Shown in pieces: positions 26,237 through 34,766 of a stretch of 64,000 nt of DNA (positions are counted from its first letter, which is position 1; every line of letters begins with the position of its first letter). The stretch spans positions 62,001-126,000 of the forward strand of contig BNCN01000017.1 of NCBI GenBank assembly GCA_014656495.1, written 5' to 3'. The translations under genes and the position numbers were made by a program. The notes beneath the pieces are model-generated. The model was not told the origin of the DNA and searched no databases. It worked only from the letters and a program-made list of their open reading frames with translations. This stretch comes from Comamonas sp. KCTC 72670 (GTDB lineage: Bacteria; Myxococcota; Myxococcia; Myxococcales; Myxococcaceae).

Positions 26237-26524
26237 TCAGCCACCGGAGCGGGTGCCCGCCACGTCCCTCACGGTGAGCATGGCGGCATCCACCTCGGCC
26301 AGGATGCGCCTCGCGTGGAGCAGGAAGGCCTCTCCGGTGGGGAGCAGTCGCATGCCCGTGCGGGTCCGCTCGAAGAGCGGCGCCCCGAGTTCGTCCTCGA
26401 GCGCCTGGATATGACGGGTCAGCGGCGGCTGCGTGAGGTGCAGGCGGCGCGCGGCCCGGCCCACGTTGCATTCCTCGGCGACGGCAACGAAGGATTGGAT
26501 GTGCGTGAGGCTCACACGCCGCAT
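26237..26524 (-). pseudogene. LysR-type DNA-binding domain only (truncated regulator)
   Basis: 95 codons encode only the winged-helix part of a LysR regulator: LTHIQSFVAVAEECNVGRAA, LHLTQPPLTRHIQALEDELG, PLFERTRTGMRLLPTGEAFL. The frame stops just after the linker helix; the 200-residue effector-binding domain is missing and nothing in the 146 bp downstream resembles it. It is either a decayed gene or a stand-alone DNA-binding repressor. It is divergent from the methionine aminopeptidase gene, with only 96 bp between starts, so it could still bind there. Confidence 0.6.
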
Positions 26525-26620
26525 TCTAGCGTGGGCCGTGGCGCACGGGTACCCGTGCGCCGGGGGCCATACCGAAACAGCATTGGACGCCTGGGCCCCG
26601 CGAGTCCCACCTTGGCGGCC

Positions 26621-27403
26621 ATGAGCATTTCATTGTTCAAGGGAACCGAGGTCGAGCGGCTGCGCCGCGCCAGCCAGGCAGCGGCGGGCACGCTGGCCTT
26701 CATCGGCTCCAAGCTGGCGCCCGGCGTGAGCACTGGGGACATCGACCAGTGGGTGCGAGAAGACACGGCGCGGCGAGGGGGCAAGCCCAGCCAGTTGGGC
26801 TACCACGGCTTCCCGGCGACCGTCTGCACCAGCCGAAACCAGGTCGTCTGTCATGGCGTCCCCAACCCGGATGAGCGCCTCGTGCGCGGAGACATCATCA
26901 ACGTGGACGTGACGACGAACCTGGACGGCTACCACGGTGACACGTCGGCCACGTTCCTCATCGGCGAGGTGTCGGAGGATGCCCGGCGCATCGTGGACGT
27001 GGCACGCCGGTGCCGCGACGCGGGCATCGCGGTGGTCCGTCACGGCGCGCGGCTGGGAGACATCGGCGCCGCCATCGAGGAGCTGGCGAAGAAGGAGGGC
27101 TGCAGCGTGGTGGAGGAGTTCGGGGGCCACGGCATCGGCCACCAGATGCACACGCCGCCCACCATCCCTCATACAGGCATGCGTGGGACGGGAATCAAGC
27201 TGCGGTCGGGCATGGTCATCACCGTGGAGCCGATGGTGAACCTGGGCCGCCCGGAGATTCGCGTCCTGCCGGATGGTTGGACGGTGGTGACGGCGGACGG
27301 CAGCCTCTCCGCCCAGTTCGAGCACACCATCCTCGTGACCCCGGAAGGCTGCGAAATCCTCACGAAGCAGGAGACGGTCCCCACGCTGGACGTCGCCTGC
27401 TGA
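26621..27403 (+). CDS. map: Type I methionine aminopeptidase
   Basis: 260 residues from the ATG at 26621; the frame is open upstream but homology starts here (MSISLFKGTEVERLRRA). All pita-bread ligands are visible: Asp in INVDVT, Asp in GDTSATF, His in GHGIGHQMHTPP, Glu in TVEPMVN and Glu in QFEHTI. The catalytic His in YHGFPATVC is also present. The enzyme removes the initiator Met from nascent proteins in the cytoplasm. It sits alone rather than beside secY/adk as the housekeeping copy often does, so it may be one of several paralogs. A short hairpin follows. Confidence 0.95.
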   Translation: MSISLFKGTEVERLRRASQAAAGTLAFIGSKLAPGVSTGDIDQWVREDTARRGGKPSQLGYHGFPATVCTSRNQVVCHGVPNPDERLVRGDIINVDVTTNLDGYHGDTSATFLIGEVSEDARRIVDVARRCRDAGIAVVRHGARLGDIGAAIEELAKKEGCSVVEEFGGHGIGHQMHTPPTIPHTGMRGTGIKLRSGMVITVEPMVNLGRPEIRVLPDGWTVVTADGSLSAQFEHTILVTPEGCEILTKQETVPTLDVAC

Positions 27404-27450
27404 GGTCCTCTTTCGCGCGGAAGTGAACGCTGTCCGCGCCGCGGAGGGCG

Positions 27451-27470
27451 GGCAGGCGGCCGTGCCTGCC
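27451..27470 (+). terminator. Hairpin after map
   Basis: A perfect 7-bp stem (27451-27457 with 27464-27470) and 6-base loop lie 48 bases after the map stop, followed by a weakly T-rich stretch. Confidence 0.45.
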
Positions 27471-27521
27471 GTGGCTTCTTGGGGTGCCTAACCTTGGAGG
27501 ACGAGGTCAGGAGGCCGCGCG

Positions 27522-28175
27522 ATGAAAAAGGCGATGTTGCTGCACGAGCTGCACCCTGCACTGGTGCACATGCCCCTGGCGTTGCTGCCCACGGCGGCGA
27601 TGGCCGACCTCATTTCGGTGACGACGGGTGATGCCGCCTGGGCCCGCGTGGCCCGCCGCATCTGGGTTGCCGGTTCGGTGAGCGGGGTGGTCGCGGGCGT
27701 GACGGGGCTGGCGGCCAGTCAGGAGGTCCGGCTGGAGACGCCTCGTTCTCAGGACATGACGTTCCTGCACGGTGCGGGCAATGCCACCGTCCTGCTCGGG
27801 GCGCTGGGCGTGACGGTGTGGCGGCTGCGGCGTGAGCCCACCGCCGCCACCGTGGCACTGGGGCTCGGCGCGTGTGGGCTGGCGCTGTACACCGCGACGC
27901 TGGGCGGGAAGCTCGTCTACGAGCTGGGCGTGGGGCAGCGCGATGCGACGCGGAAGGATGCGCCCATGCTGCTGACGCGTGACGCGCCGCTCTTGCTGGT
28001 GCGTGACGCGCTCCGCGGGGCGCAGTGGCTGGTGACGCGCGCGCGTGAGCTGCTCGCGGGCGGGCGGCCGCTGGCCAAGGGCTCGGCAGGGGCGGAACCC
28101 TCCGGTGAGTCGCTCACGTTGCCGGCGCCCGTGGTGGTATTCCACGGCCGCGGGCGTCCCATGCCGCAGGCGTAG
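27522..28175 (+). CDS. DUF2231 membrane protein
   Basis: 217 residues with four hydrophobic segments. It begins with the family hallmark LHELHPALVHMPLALLPTA and has a second conserved patch around FLHGAGNATVLLGALGV and LYTATLGGKLVYELG. The His residues near the membrane surface suggest heme or metal binding, which has been proposed for related proteins but is not shown here. The last 60 residues are hydrophilic and Pro/Gly-rich. AGGAGG precedes the ATG. No operon partner is evident. Confidence 0.8.
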   Translation: MKKAMLLHELHPALVHMPLALLPTAAMADLISVTTGDAAWARVARRIWVAGSVSGVVAGVTGLAASQEVRLETPRSQDMTFLHGAGNATVLLGALGVTVWRLRREPTAATVALGLGACGLALYTATLGGKLVYELGVGQRDATRKDAPMLLTRDAPLLLVRDALRGAQWLVTRARELLAGGRPLAKGSAGAEPSGESLTLPAPVVVFHGRGRPMPQA

Positions 28176-28281
28176 CGCCAGCCTCGGCCAGGAAGGCGGG
28201 CAACACGTCGCTCCAGCACGCCCGCGCGCGCAAACCCAACGCGATGGCTAAGCTGCTCATGGCCGCCGCTGGAGGTCGCTG

Positions 28282-28743
28282 ATGGAGCCGTCCGCCGAAG
28301 AGTTCATGCGTGAGGCCGTCGCCCTGGCCCGCGCCAACGTCAAGGCCGGTGGCCGTCCGTTCGGGGCCTTGCTCGTGCGCGACGGTCGGGTGATTGCGCG
28401 CGCGGTCAACGAGGTCAATCAGACGAAGGACCCCACCGCCCACGCCGAGCTTCTGGCCATTCGCCGTGCGAGCCAGAGCCTCGGTAGCGCGAGCCTGAGC
28501 GGCTGCATCATCTACGCCAGCGGTCATCCCTGTCCGATGTGTCTGGCCGCCATGCACCTGTGCGGTATCCAGGGCGCCTATTTCGCTTACACCAACGAGG
28601 AGGGCGAAGCCTTCGGTCTCTCCACGGCGCCAATCTACGCGCAGCTCGCCCGCGGGCCCCAAGCCCAGTCCATCGCCTTGCGGCCTCTGCGCCCGTCGGA
28701 CGAGCATGGCCTGTACGAGGAGTGGAAACGCCAGCAGGGGTGA
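28282..28743 (+). CDS. Nucleoside/guanine deaminase of the CMP/dCMP deaminase superfamily
   Basis: 153 residues, the family length. The zinc site is complete: His54 and catalytic Glu56 in TAHAELLAI, and Cys84 and Cys87 in HPCPMCLAAMH. The layout (AVALARANVKAGGRPFGALL at the start) is closest to guanine deaminases and TadA-like nucleoside deaminases acting on free bases. It lacks features of the tRNA enzyme TadA, but the substrate is an inference. GGAGG lies upstream of the ATG. It stands alone. Confidence 0.88.
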   Translation: MEPSAEEFMREAVALARANVKAGGRPFGALLVRDGRVIARAVNEVNQTKDPTAHAELLAIRRASQSLGSASLSGCIIYASGHPCPMCLAAMHLCGIQGAYFAYTNEEGEAFGLSTAPIYAQLARGPQAQSIALRPLRPSDEHGLYEEWKRQQG

Positions 28744-28998
28744 ATGACCAGGCAATACAGATGTGTCAGGCAGACGGCCCCTCCCGTCCGTCCCTGTCGA
28801 GATGGGTCAGGCGCGCCGCCGAAGGTGCCTCGCTGGCCCAGCGCGCATGCGCTGCCGTCACGCGGTTCGCGTTGACGCACTGCGGGGGCCGAATTCCGCT
28901 TATACGTCTGTCCTGGTGACAAGGCATTGCCACCTGGGGCCCATTGCCAGGCGTCCCCTGACCCTGTCTGCTTGAACGCTTAGCCAGGGGAGGATGTC

Positions 28999-30420
28999 AT
29001 GGCACGTCGCGGATTGGGCCTGAAGGTCTTCTGCTGTATCGCTTGGGTGGGATGGGGTTGTGGTGGAGTGCCGCCCGGCACGGATGCGCCGTCCAATGAG
29101 ACACAGACGGAAGCACCACGCGAGATGGCCGTGGAGGATTCGTCCACGGAGGGCACCCGGGGCCATGGCCACGCGCCCCCTGGGGCGAGCGTGGAGCTGC
29201 GAACGTTCCAGGCTGCTCCCATCTCCATCGAGCATGGTGGGGATGGCAGCCGGGTCCTCTTGGCCGCCGTCACCGGAACCGCCGATTTTGGCGCCGGTCC
29301 CGTCTCCGTACCGGGGGGCGGCGAGGGCATCGCGCTGGTGACCTACAAGTCTCATGGCTCCGTCAAATGGGCTCGGGCCTTCGCGACCCACGGCGCGTCA
29401 GTGACTGGCCCGTCTCTGGACAAGCGGGGCAACCTTGCCTTGGCGGTGGAGAATTCGTTCCGGCCGGACATCGACTTCGGAGGAGGCCCCATCTCAGCCG
29501 CGCGTTTCATCGTCGGGCTCGACCGGAACGGCGGCTTCCGCTGGGTTCGCCCCATCACCGGCCAGGGCTTCTTCCTGCCCTACCAGATTGTCGCCAGCCG
29601 CTCCGGCGACATCACCATCGCGGGAGTCTACAACGGCGTCGTGGACTTCGGGCAGGGCCCGCTCGCCTCTGCGCGAGACACGGCCTTCATCGCCCAATTC
29701 TCCGCGGAGGGCACACCCCGTTGGAGTCACATCTTCCCCGCCGAGAAAGGCAGCGAGGCCCCCGGGCTGGCGGTGGATGACGACGGAACCTTGTATCTGG
29801 GCGGAACCATCACCACCACCTTCAGCGGAGACGGTAGCTACTACGGTGACTTCTTCCTCAAGCGGTTCACGCCCGGAGGCCGCCTTGTCTGGACCCGGCG
29901 CGTGCTGGGGCCCCTGGGCAACGTGAAGCGTCTGGCCATGCATGGCGGCCGGGTGGCGCTGACGGGCTTCTTCCGCGAGCCCTTCTCCTTCGCGGGGAGG
30001 CCCGTGACGTCCCCGGATGGGTGGGACGCCTTCGTCTTGACCTACTCGAGTTCAGGCGCGGAGTCTTGGGGGCGGGGCTTTGCGGCCTACGGTCGCTCCA
30101 TCGGCGTGTCCTCGAAGGGGGAGGTGGTCGTGGTCGGTGATTATGCGACGGGAGACTCCATTGCCGGAGTCCCGCTTCCCCCGGTGCCACCGGGCGGGAA
30201 CCCCTTGAGCATCTTTGCTGCCAGCTTCGAGAGTTCGACGGGGCGGCTCCGTTGGGCGCGGGGTTTTCCCTCCGCCGGAAGCCGGGTCAACGATGTCGAC
30301 ATCGACAAGCAGGGCCTGAGCAGGGTCGTGGGGGCTTTCTGGGAGGCCACGGACTTTGGCCATGGACCGGTGATTCCCGTGCCGCCATCGACCGGGTTCG
30401 TGCTGGGACTCGCGCGCTGA
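28999..30420 (+). CDS. Lipoprotein with beta-propeller repeats, unknown function
   Basis: 473 residues. Signal peptide ending GWGCGG (lipid Cys at about 21) followed by a Glu/Thr/Pro linker to about residue 60. Then come at least seven repeats of the type FGAGPVSVPGG ... ALVTYKSHGSVKWARAF and FGGGPISAARFIVGLDRNGG, each ending in an aromatic plus Arg pair. This spacing fits a seven-bladed propeller as in SBBP-repeat proteins. No catalytic motif. Probably outer-membrane anchored; such lipoproteins are abundant in myxobacteria. Confidence 0.8.
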   Translation: MARRGLGLKVFCCIAWVGWGCGGVPPGTDAPSNETQTEAPREMAVEDSSTEGTRGHGHAPPGASVELRTFQAAPISIEHGGDGSRVLLAAVTGTADFGAGPVSVPGGGEGIALVTYKSHGSVKWARAFATHGASVTGPSLDKRGNLALAVENSFRPDIDFGGGPISAARFIVGLDRNGGFRWVRPITGQGFFLPYQIVASRSGDITIAGVYNGVVDFGQGPLASARDTAFIAQFSAEGTPRWSHIFPAEKGSEAPGLAVDDDGTLYLGGTITTTFSGDGSYYGDFFLKRFTPGGRLVWTRRVLGPLGNVKRLAMHGGRVALTGFFREPFSFAGRPVTSPDGWDAFVLTYSSSGAESWGRGFAAYGRSIGVSSKGEVVVVGDYATGDSIAGVPLPPVPPGGNPLSIFAASFESSTGRLRWARGFPSAGSRVNDVDIDKQGLSRVVGAFWEATDFGHGPVIPVPPSTGFVLGLAR

Positions 30421-30685
30421 GCTGAGGCGTTCGTCGCGGGGCGGCCAGGCGGCTCGCCGTGTACCGCGCGGACGACGTCCTGGGCGCAAGCCGTTCCGCT
30501 CCAGGCGCGACGCTCAAGCGGTCCTCTATCTCGCAGCGGTGACCGCGGCCTCGGGCTGGACCTTGGCCGCCTGCTCGGCCGGCCGTCAGCGCGGTGACGA
30601 CGCGGTTACAGGGTACGAATGTCCGGGTTGACGACGCGGCGGCACCCATCCTTGATGGGGGCAGGGCGAACGCGAGGGACTCGGC

Positions 30686-31771
30686 ATGCAGGCACTCGGA
30701 AGCAAGGCGCAGGGGGCTCGGCTGGAGCGCATGAAGGCGTCACCGCGCTTCAAGGACGGGACGTTCCACAACACCTCCCCGGTGAGTCAGGGGCTGAAGA
30801 AGGGCACCGCTGTCTCGACGATGAAGGAGTTCCTCTGGGGTGGTCAGCGGCGGGTGCCCACGGGCGTGCTGCCCATCGTCAGTCCGCTCGAGCAGTGGTT
30901 GCGCCCGGTGCAGAGCGGGCTCCGCGCGACCTGGCTCGGTCACTCCACCGTCCTGCTCGAGGTCGATGGGATGCGCGTGCTGACCGACCCGGTGTGGGGC
31001 GAGCGCATCTCTCCGCTCCCGTTCGCGGGACCGAAGCGCTTTCACCCCGCGCCAGTGAAAATCGAGCAGCTTCCTCCCATCGACGCGGTCGTCATCTCGC
31101 ACGACCACTACGACCATCTCGACTACCCGACCATTCTTCAGCTCATCCCGCTCGGTGTCCCGTTCATCACCTCGCTGGGGGTGGGCGCGCATCTGGAGGC
31201 GTGGGGCGTACCCCCTGAGCGAATCACCGAGCTCGACTGGTGGGAGTCCACGCAGGTCGGCCGCCTGACCTTCACCGCGGCGCCCTCACAGCACTTCTCG
31301 GGGCGCGGCGTGGCCGACAGGAACCGGACGGCGTGGTCGTCCATCGTGGTGCGCGGCCCACGTCACGCCGTCTTCTTCAGCGGCGACACGGGGCTGACGC
31401 AGGAGTACGTCGAGATTCGCCAGCGGCTGGGACCCTTCGACCTCATCATGCTGGAGGTCGGCGCGTGGGACCCGGCCTGGGGAGACATTCACCTCGGACC
31501 GGAGAACGCGTTGCAGGCGCATGCGCTGCTGGGCGGTGGGGCCTTCCTGCCGGTCCATTGGGGCACGTTCAACCTCGCCATCCATTCCTGGGACGAGCCC
31601 GCGGAGACGCTCGTGAAGCTCGCCCCGACGGATGCGCCGCTGGTCATGCCGCGGCTCGGGCAGCCGATTGAGCCGCGCCAGGTGCAGTCCATTGACCCCT
31701 GGTGGCGCGAGGTCGAGCAGACCGAGACGGAACCGGCGCCGGTGGAGGCCGTGACAGAACCCGCTGACTGA
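30686..31771 (+). CDS. Metallo-beta-lactamase-fold hydrolase (NAPE-PLD/UlaG-like)
   Basis: 361 residues. The zinc motif is SHDHYDHLD (His139, His141, Asp143, His144). Further ligands lie in PSQHFSGR, FSGDTGLTQEY and LPVHWGTFNL. The N-terminal half has GLRATWLGHSTVLLEVDG, as in NAPE-hydrolysing phospholipase D and related bacterial hydrolases. Substrate is probably a phosphodiester or lactone; a lipid is plausible by family but not shown. The product carries no signal peptide. It converges on the iorA-like gene. Confidence 0.9.
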   Translation: MQALGSKAQGARLERMKASPRFKDGTFHNTSPVSQGLKKGTAVSTMKEFLWGGQRRVPTGVLPIVSPLEQWLRPVQSGLRATWLGHSTVLLEVDGMRVLTDPVWGERISPLPFAGPKRFHPAPVKIEQLPPIDAVVISHDHYDHLDYPTILQLIPLGVPFITSLGVGAHLEAWGVPPERITELDWWESTQVGRLTFTAAPSQHFSGRGVADRNRTAWSSIVVRGPRHAVFFSGDTGLTQEYVEIRQRLGPFDLIMLEVGAWDPAWGDIHLGPENALQAHALLGGGAFLPVHWGTFNLAIHSWDEPAETLVKLAPTDAPLVMPRLGQPIEPRQVQSIDPWWREVEQTETEPAPVEAVTEPAD

Positions 31772-31790
31772 CGCGGCAGCACAGGCACTG

Positions 31791-32270
31791 TCACCCGCCG
31801 CCCGCGCCGCTTCGCAGCAGCAGGGCGGCGCGCTTGATGGCGGCGCGGATGCGGACATAGGTGCCACAGCGGCAGACGTTGTCGCTCATCGCCGCGTCGA
31901 TGTCCGCGTCGGAGGGCTGGGCGTTGCGCTTGAGCAGCGCCACGGCGGCCATGATCTGCCCCGGCTGGCAGAAGCCACACTGGGCCACGTCCTCGTCCAT
32001 CCACGCTTGTTGGACGGGGTGCAGTCCCTGGGCGCCCAGCCCCTCGATGGTCACCACCTCGCGGCCAGACAGTCCCCCCACCGGCTGGATGCAGGGGCGG
32101 AAGGCCTCGCCGTCCAGGTGACTGGTGCACGCGCCGCACACGCCCACGCCGCAGCCGTACTTAGGGCCTGTCACGCCCAGCACGTCGCGCAGCACCCACA
32201 GCAGGGACAGGTCCTCGGGCGCTTCCACCGACACCGTCTGGCCATTGAGGATGAACTGATGTGCCGGCAT
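31791..32270 (-). CDS. iorA: [2Fe-2S] subunit of a molybdenum hydroxylase (isoquinoline 1-oxidoreductase alpha-like)
   Basis: 159 residues. Plant-ferredoxin-type cluster ligands are in KYGCGVGVCGACTSH plus a Cys in FRPCIQP. The second, four-helix [2Fe-2S] domain has QCGFCQPGQIM and NVCRCGTYVRIR. This is the electron-transfer small subunit. It lies two bases after the large subunit gene. The large subunit carries a twin-arginine signal, so the small one is probably co-exported as a hitchhiker. The isoquinoline name is a family label; the substrate may be an aldehyde or N-heterocycle. Confidence 0.88.
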   Translation of the reverse strand: MPAHQFILNGQTVSVEAPEDLSLLWVLRDVLGVTGPKYGCGVGVCGACTSHLDGEAFRPCIQPVGGLSGREVVTIEGLGAQGLHPVQQAWMDEDVAQCGFCQPGQIMAAVALLKRNAQPSDADIDAAMSDNVCRCGTYVRIRAAIKRAALLLRSGAGGG

Positions 32271-32272
32271 GC

Positions 32273-34429
32273 TCAGGCTCCCTCGTCGAGGATGGGAAAG
32301 CGGGTGGGCATCGCGCCTCGCGCCCGGGCAATGGCGTTGGTCAGGGCCGCCGCCGCGCTGGGATAGCCGAGCTCGCCCACGCCGCCCACCCGGTCATCCG
32401 AGCGGACGAGGTGCACCTGGATGTCGGACGGGACGTGCTTCATGCGCAGCCAGCGGTAGTCCGCGAAGCTGCCCTCGCGCACCGCGCCCGCGTCGATGTG
32501 GATTCCCGCGCTCAGCGTGGTGGACATCGCGTCCACCGCCGCGCCCTGGAGCTGGGCCTCGATGCCCTTGGGGTTGATGGGCAGGCCGACATCCGCGGCG
32601 ATGACGATGCGCAGCACCCGAGGCATCTCGCCGGTGACGTCCACTTCGATGAGGTGCGCGATGGCGCTGTCCCACTCCTCGAGGACGGCGACGCCCTGGG
32701 CGACACCGGCTGGCAGGCTGCGGCCCCACTGTCCCGCTGTGACGACCTTGTCCAGCACCGCCTTGATGCGATTCGACGTGAGCCGCTCGCGTCGCAGCGC
32801 GACGGGGTCCACCTGGAGCTCGCGGGCCAGTTCGTCGACGAAGACCTCGTTGGACACCCCCACCTGGCTGGTGAACACCGAGCGGAACGACGCGGTGGGA
32901 ATGGGGACCGCCACGTCTCGCAGTTCCTGGCTCACCCATCCGAAGCCGTAGGGGAGCTTCTGGGTGAGCGCGAAGAAGACCGCGCTGGTGACCTCGGGCA
33001 GGACCTGGCCGGCCAGCGAGGTGAGGGCATCGCCGAAGCCGTGGGGGAACTGGACGGTGGGGATGGCGGCCCGGTGATGCCAGCCCAGGATGCGTCCGCC
33101 CGGGCCCAGGTGGGCGAGGATGCGGTGGTGGCTGGCGGGGCGGAAGTGGCCGTGGCGCATGTCATCGTCGCGGCTCCACATCAGCTTCACGGGTCTGCCA
33201 ATGGCCCGCGAGACGAGCGCGGCCTCCACCGCGGCCTCGGTGAAGAACCTGCGGCCAAAGCCACCACCGGCCCGGAGGGTGTGCACCGTCACCTTCCCCG
33301 GCGCGAGCCCCCAACCGAGCGCCCGGGCCACCTCGCGCTGCGCGTATTGGGGGTCCTGCGCCCCCACCCAGACCTCCGCCTGGCCTCCTTGCACACGGGC
33401 CACGCAGCTCTGCGTCTCCATGGGGGCGTGCGCCAGGTAGGGGAAGTCGAAGCGTCCCTCCAGCGTCCGGGTGGTGAACAGCGGCGGAAGGGGCCTGGGG
33501 CCGATGGCGTCACGCAGGCGGGCTCGGATGTCCGCGTCCGACAGCGCGCTGGCGGGGCCGGGCGCCCAGGTGATGCGCAGCGCCGCGCGCGCCGCGAGCG
33601 CCTGTCCGAAGGTCCGGGCCACCACCGCCACGCCCGTGCCCAGGGGCACCACCGCCTCCACGCCGGGCATCGCCCGCGCCGAGGCGTCGTCGACCGCCTG
33701 GACGGTGCCGCGCAGCGTGGGGGGCCGGGCCACCACCGTTGGCAGCGCCCCGGGGATGTCCAGGTCCAGGGCATGGCGCGTGGCACCCGTGACGATGTCC
33801 CTCGCGTCGATGCGGCCAGTGGGTTGGCCCACCAGCTTGAACTGACTCACGGGCCTGGGCTGGCTGGAGACCCCGGGGAGCAGCACGCGAGCGGCGTCCT
33901 CCGCCAGCTCCCCATAGCCAGCCCGCCGCCCGTCGGGTGCGCTCACCACGCCGTGCGAGGTGGCGAGGGTATGGGCCAGGACGCGCCACCGCAGCGCCGC
34001 GGCGGTGACCAGCCGTGCCCGGGCCTCCGCCGCGGCGGCGCGCAGAGGGCCCGTGAGGAAGCGCATCGTCGACGAGAGGCCGGTGAGCTGGATGACCCAG
34101 CGGGGGTCCGCGTCGGCGCTGCGCACGTCGACCTGGTCGAGCGTCAGGTCGAGCTCCTCGGCGACGAGCATGGCCACGGCCGTGGTGATGCCCTGGCCCA
34201 GCTCCGTGCGGGGCAGCGTGGTGACCACACGCCCATCGGACTGGACGGCGAGATAGAGGCTCATCGCCGTCGTCGCCCCATCCAGGGGCTGCGCCGCCTC
34301 GGCCTCGGGCACGTCGAGCCCCCACCGAGCGGCAATCATCAACGTGGGAGAGGCCATGACCCACGTCAGGAAGCGACGGCGGTCCAGCCCCTCGGAAACG
34401 ATCGTGTCTGGCTCGAGCATGTCCGCCAT
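32273..34429 (-). CDS. iorB: Molybdopterin-binding subunit of a xanthine-dehydrogenase-family hydroxylase (IorB-like)
   Basis: 718 residues from the ATG at 34429; the frame also opens at 34498 but that adds only non-family sequence. A twin-arginine motif (LDRRRFLTWV) is near the start, so the folded enzyme should be exported to the periplasm. Molybdopterin-domain landmarks include TLRAGGGFGRRFF, GLAPGKVTVHTLRAGGG, LMWSRDDDMRHGHF and VGGVGELGYPS near the end (the catalytic Glu region). It lacks FAD and Fe-S domains, which fits the IorAB layout with quinone or cytochrome as acceptor. Large subunit first, then small. No maturation (XdhC-like) gene is adjacent. Confidence 0.88.
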   Translation of the reverse strand: MADMLEPDTIVSEGLDRRRFLTWVMASPTLMIAARWGLDVPEAEAAQPLDGATTAMSLYLAVQSDGRVVTTLPRTELGQGITTAVAMLVAEELDLTLDQVDVRSADADPRWVIQLTGLSSTMRFLTGPLRAAAAEARARLVTAAALRWRVLAHTLATSHGVVSAPDGRRAGYGELAEDAARVLLPGVSSQPRPVSQFKLVGQPTGRIDARDIVTGATRHALDLDIPGALPTVVARPPTLRGTVQAVDDASARAMPGVEAVVPLGTGVAVVARTFGQALAARAALRITWAPGPASALSDADIRARLRDAIGPRPLPPLFTTRTLEGRFDFPYLAHAPMETQSCVARVQGGQAEVWVGAQDPQYAQREVARALGWGLAPGKVTVHTLRAGGGFGRRFFTEAAVEAALVSRAIGRPVKLMWSRDDDMRHGHFRPASHHRILAHLGPGGRILGWHHRAAIPTVQFPHGFGDALTSLAGQVLPEVTSAVFFALTQKLPYGFGWVSQELRDVAVPIPTASFRSVFTSQVGVSNEVFVDELARELQVDPVALRRERLTSNRIKAVLDKVVTAGQWGRSLPAGVAQGVAVLEEWDSAIAHLIEVDVTGEMPRVLRIVIAADVGLPINPKGIEAQLQGAAVDAMSTTLSAGIHIDAGAVREGSFADYRWLRMKHVPSDIQVHLVRSDDRVGGVGELGYPSAAAALTNAIARARGAMPTRFPILDEGA

Positions 34430-34766
34430 GGGGCAAAGTCTCTCATGCTGTATGGGTGGGTCCAGCAGTGAGAAGCCGTGCGTCCACCCATCCGACATGC
34501 GCGCTGTTCATGTGAGGACTGTGCGGCCGCATCCTCACGCCAGACTGAAGGCAGTGAGGCGGAGGCGCGACCCGCTGGAGCTGAGCTCGCTAAGCAATGC
34601 CTCGGGGCTTGGGCTGCTGCATGCTTCGATGATGCGGCACCACTCGGAGGTGCGCGCGGGAGCTCATGGGCTGTGCGCCCACCCGCACACGGCTGAGACA
34701 TGCCGCGTCACGCTTGCGCCGGGCACCTGTGTTATCCACCGGGAATTCTTTTCCTGGAGGAAATTC

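Noticed and set aside
32261..34471. 736-codon plus-strand open frame
   Set aside because: Antisense of the IorB-like gene, which has all expected motifs.
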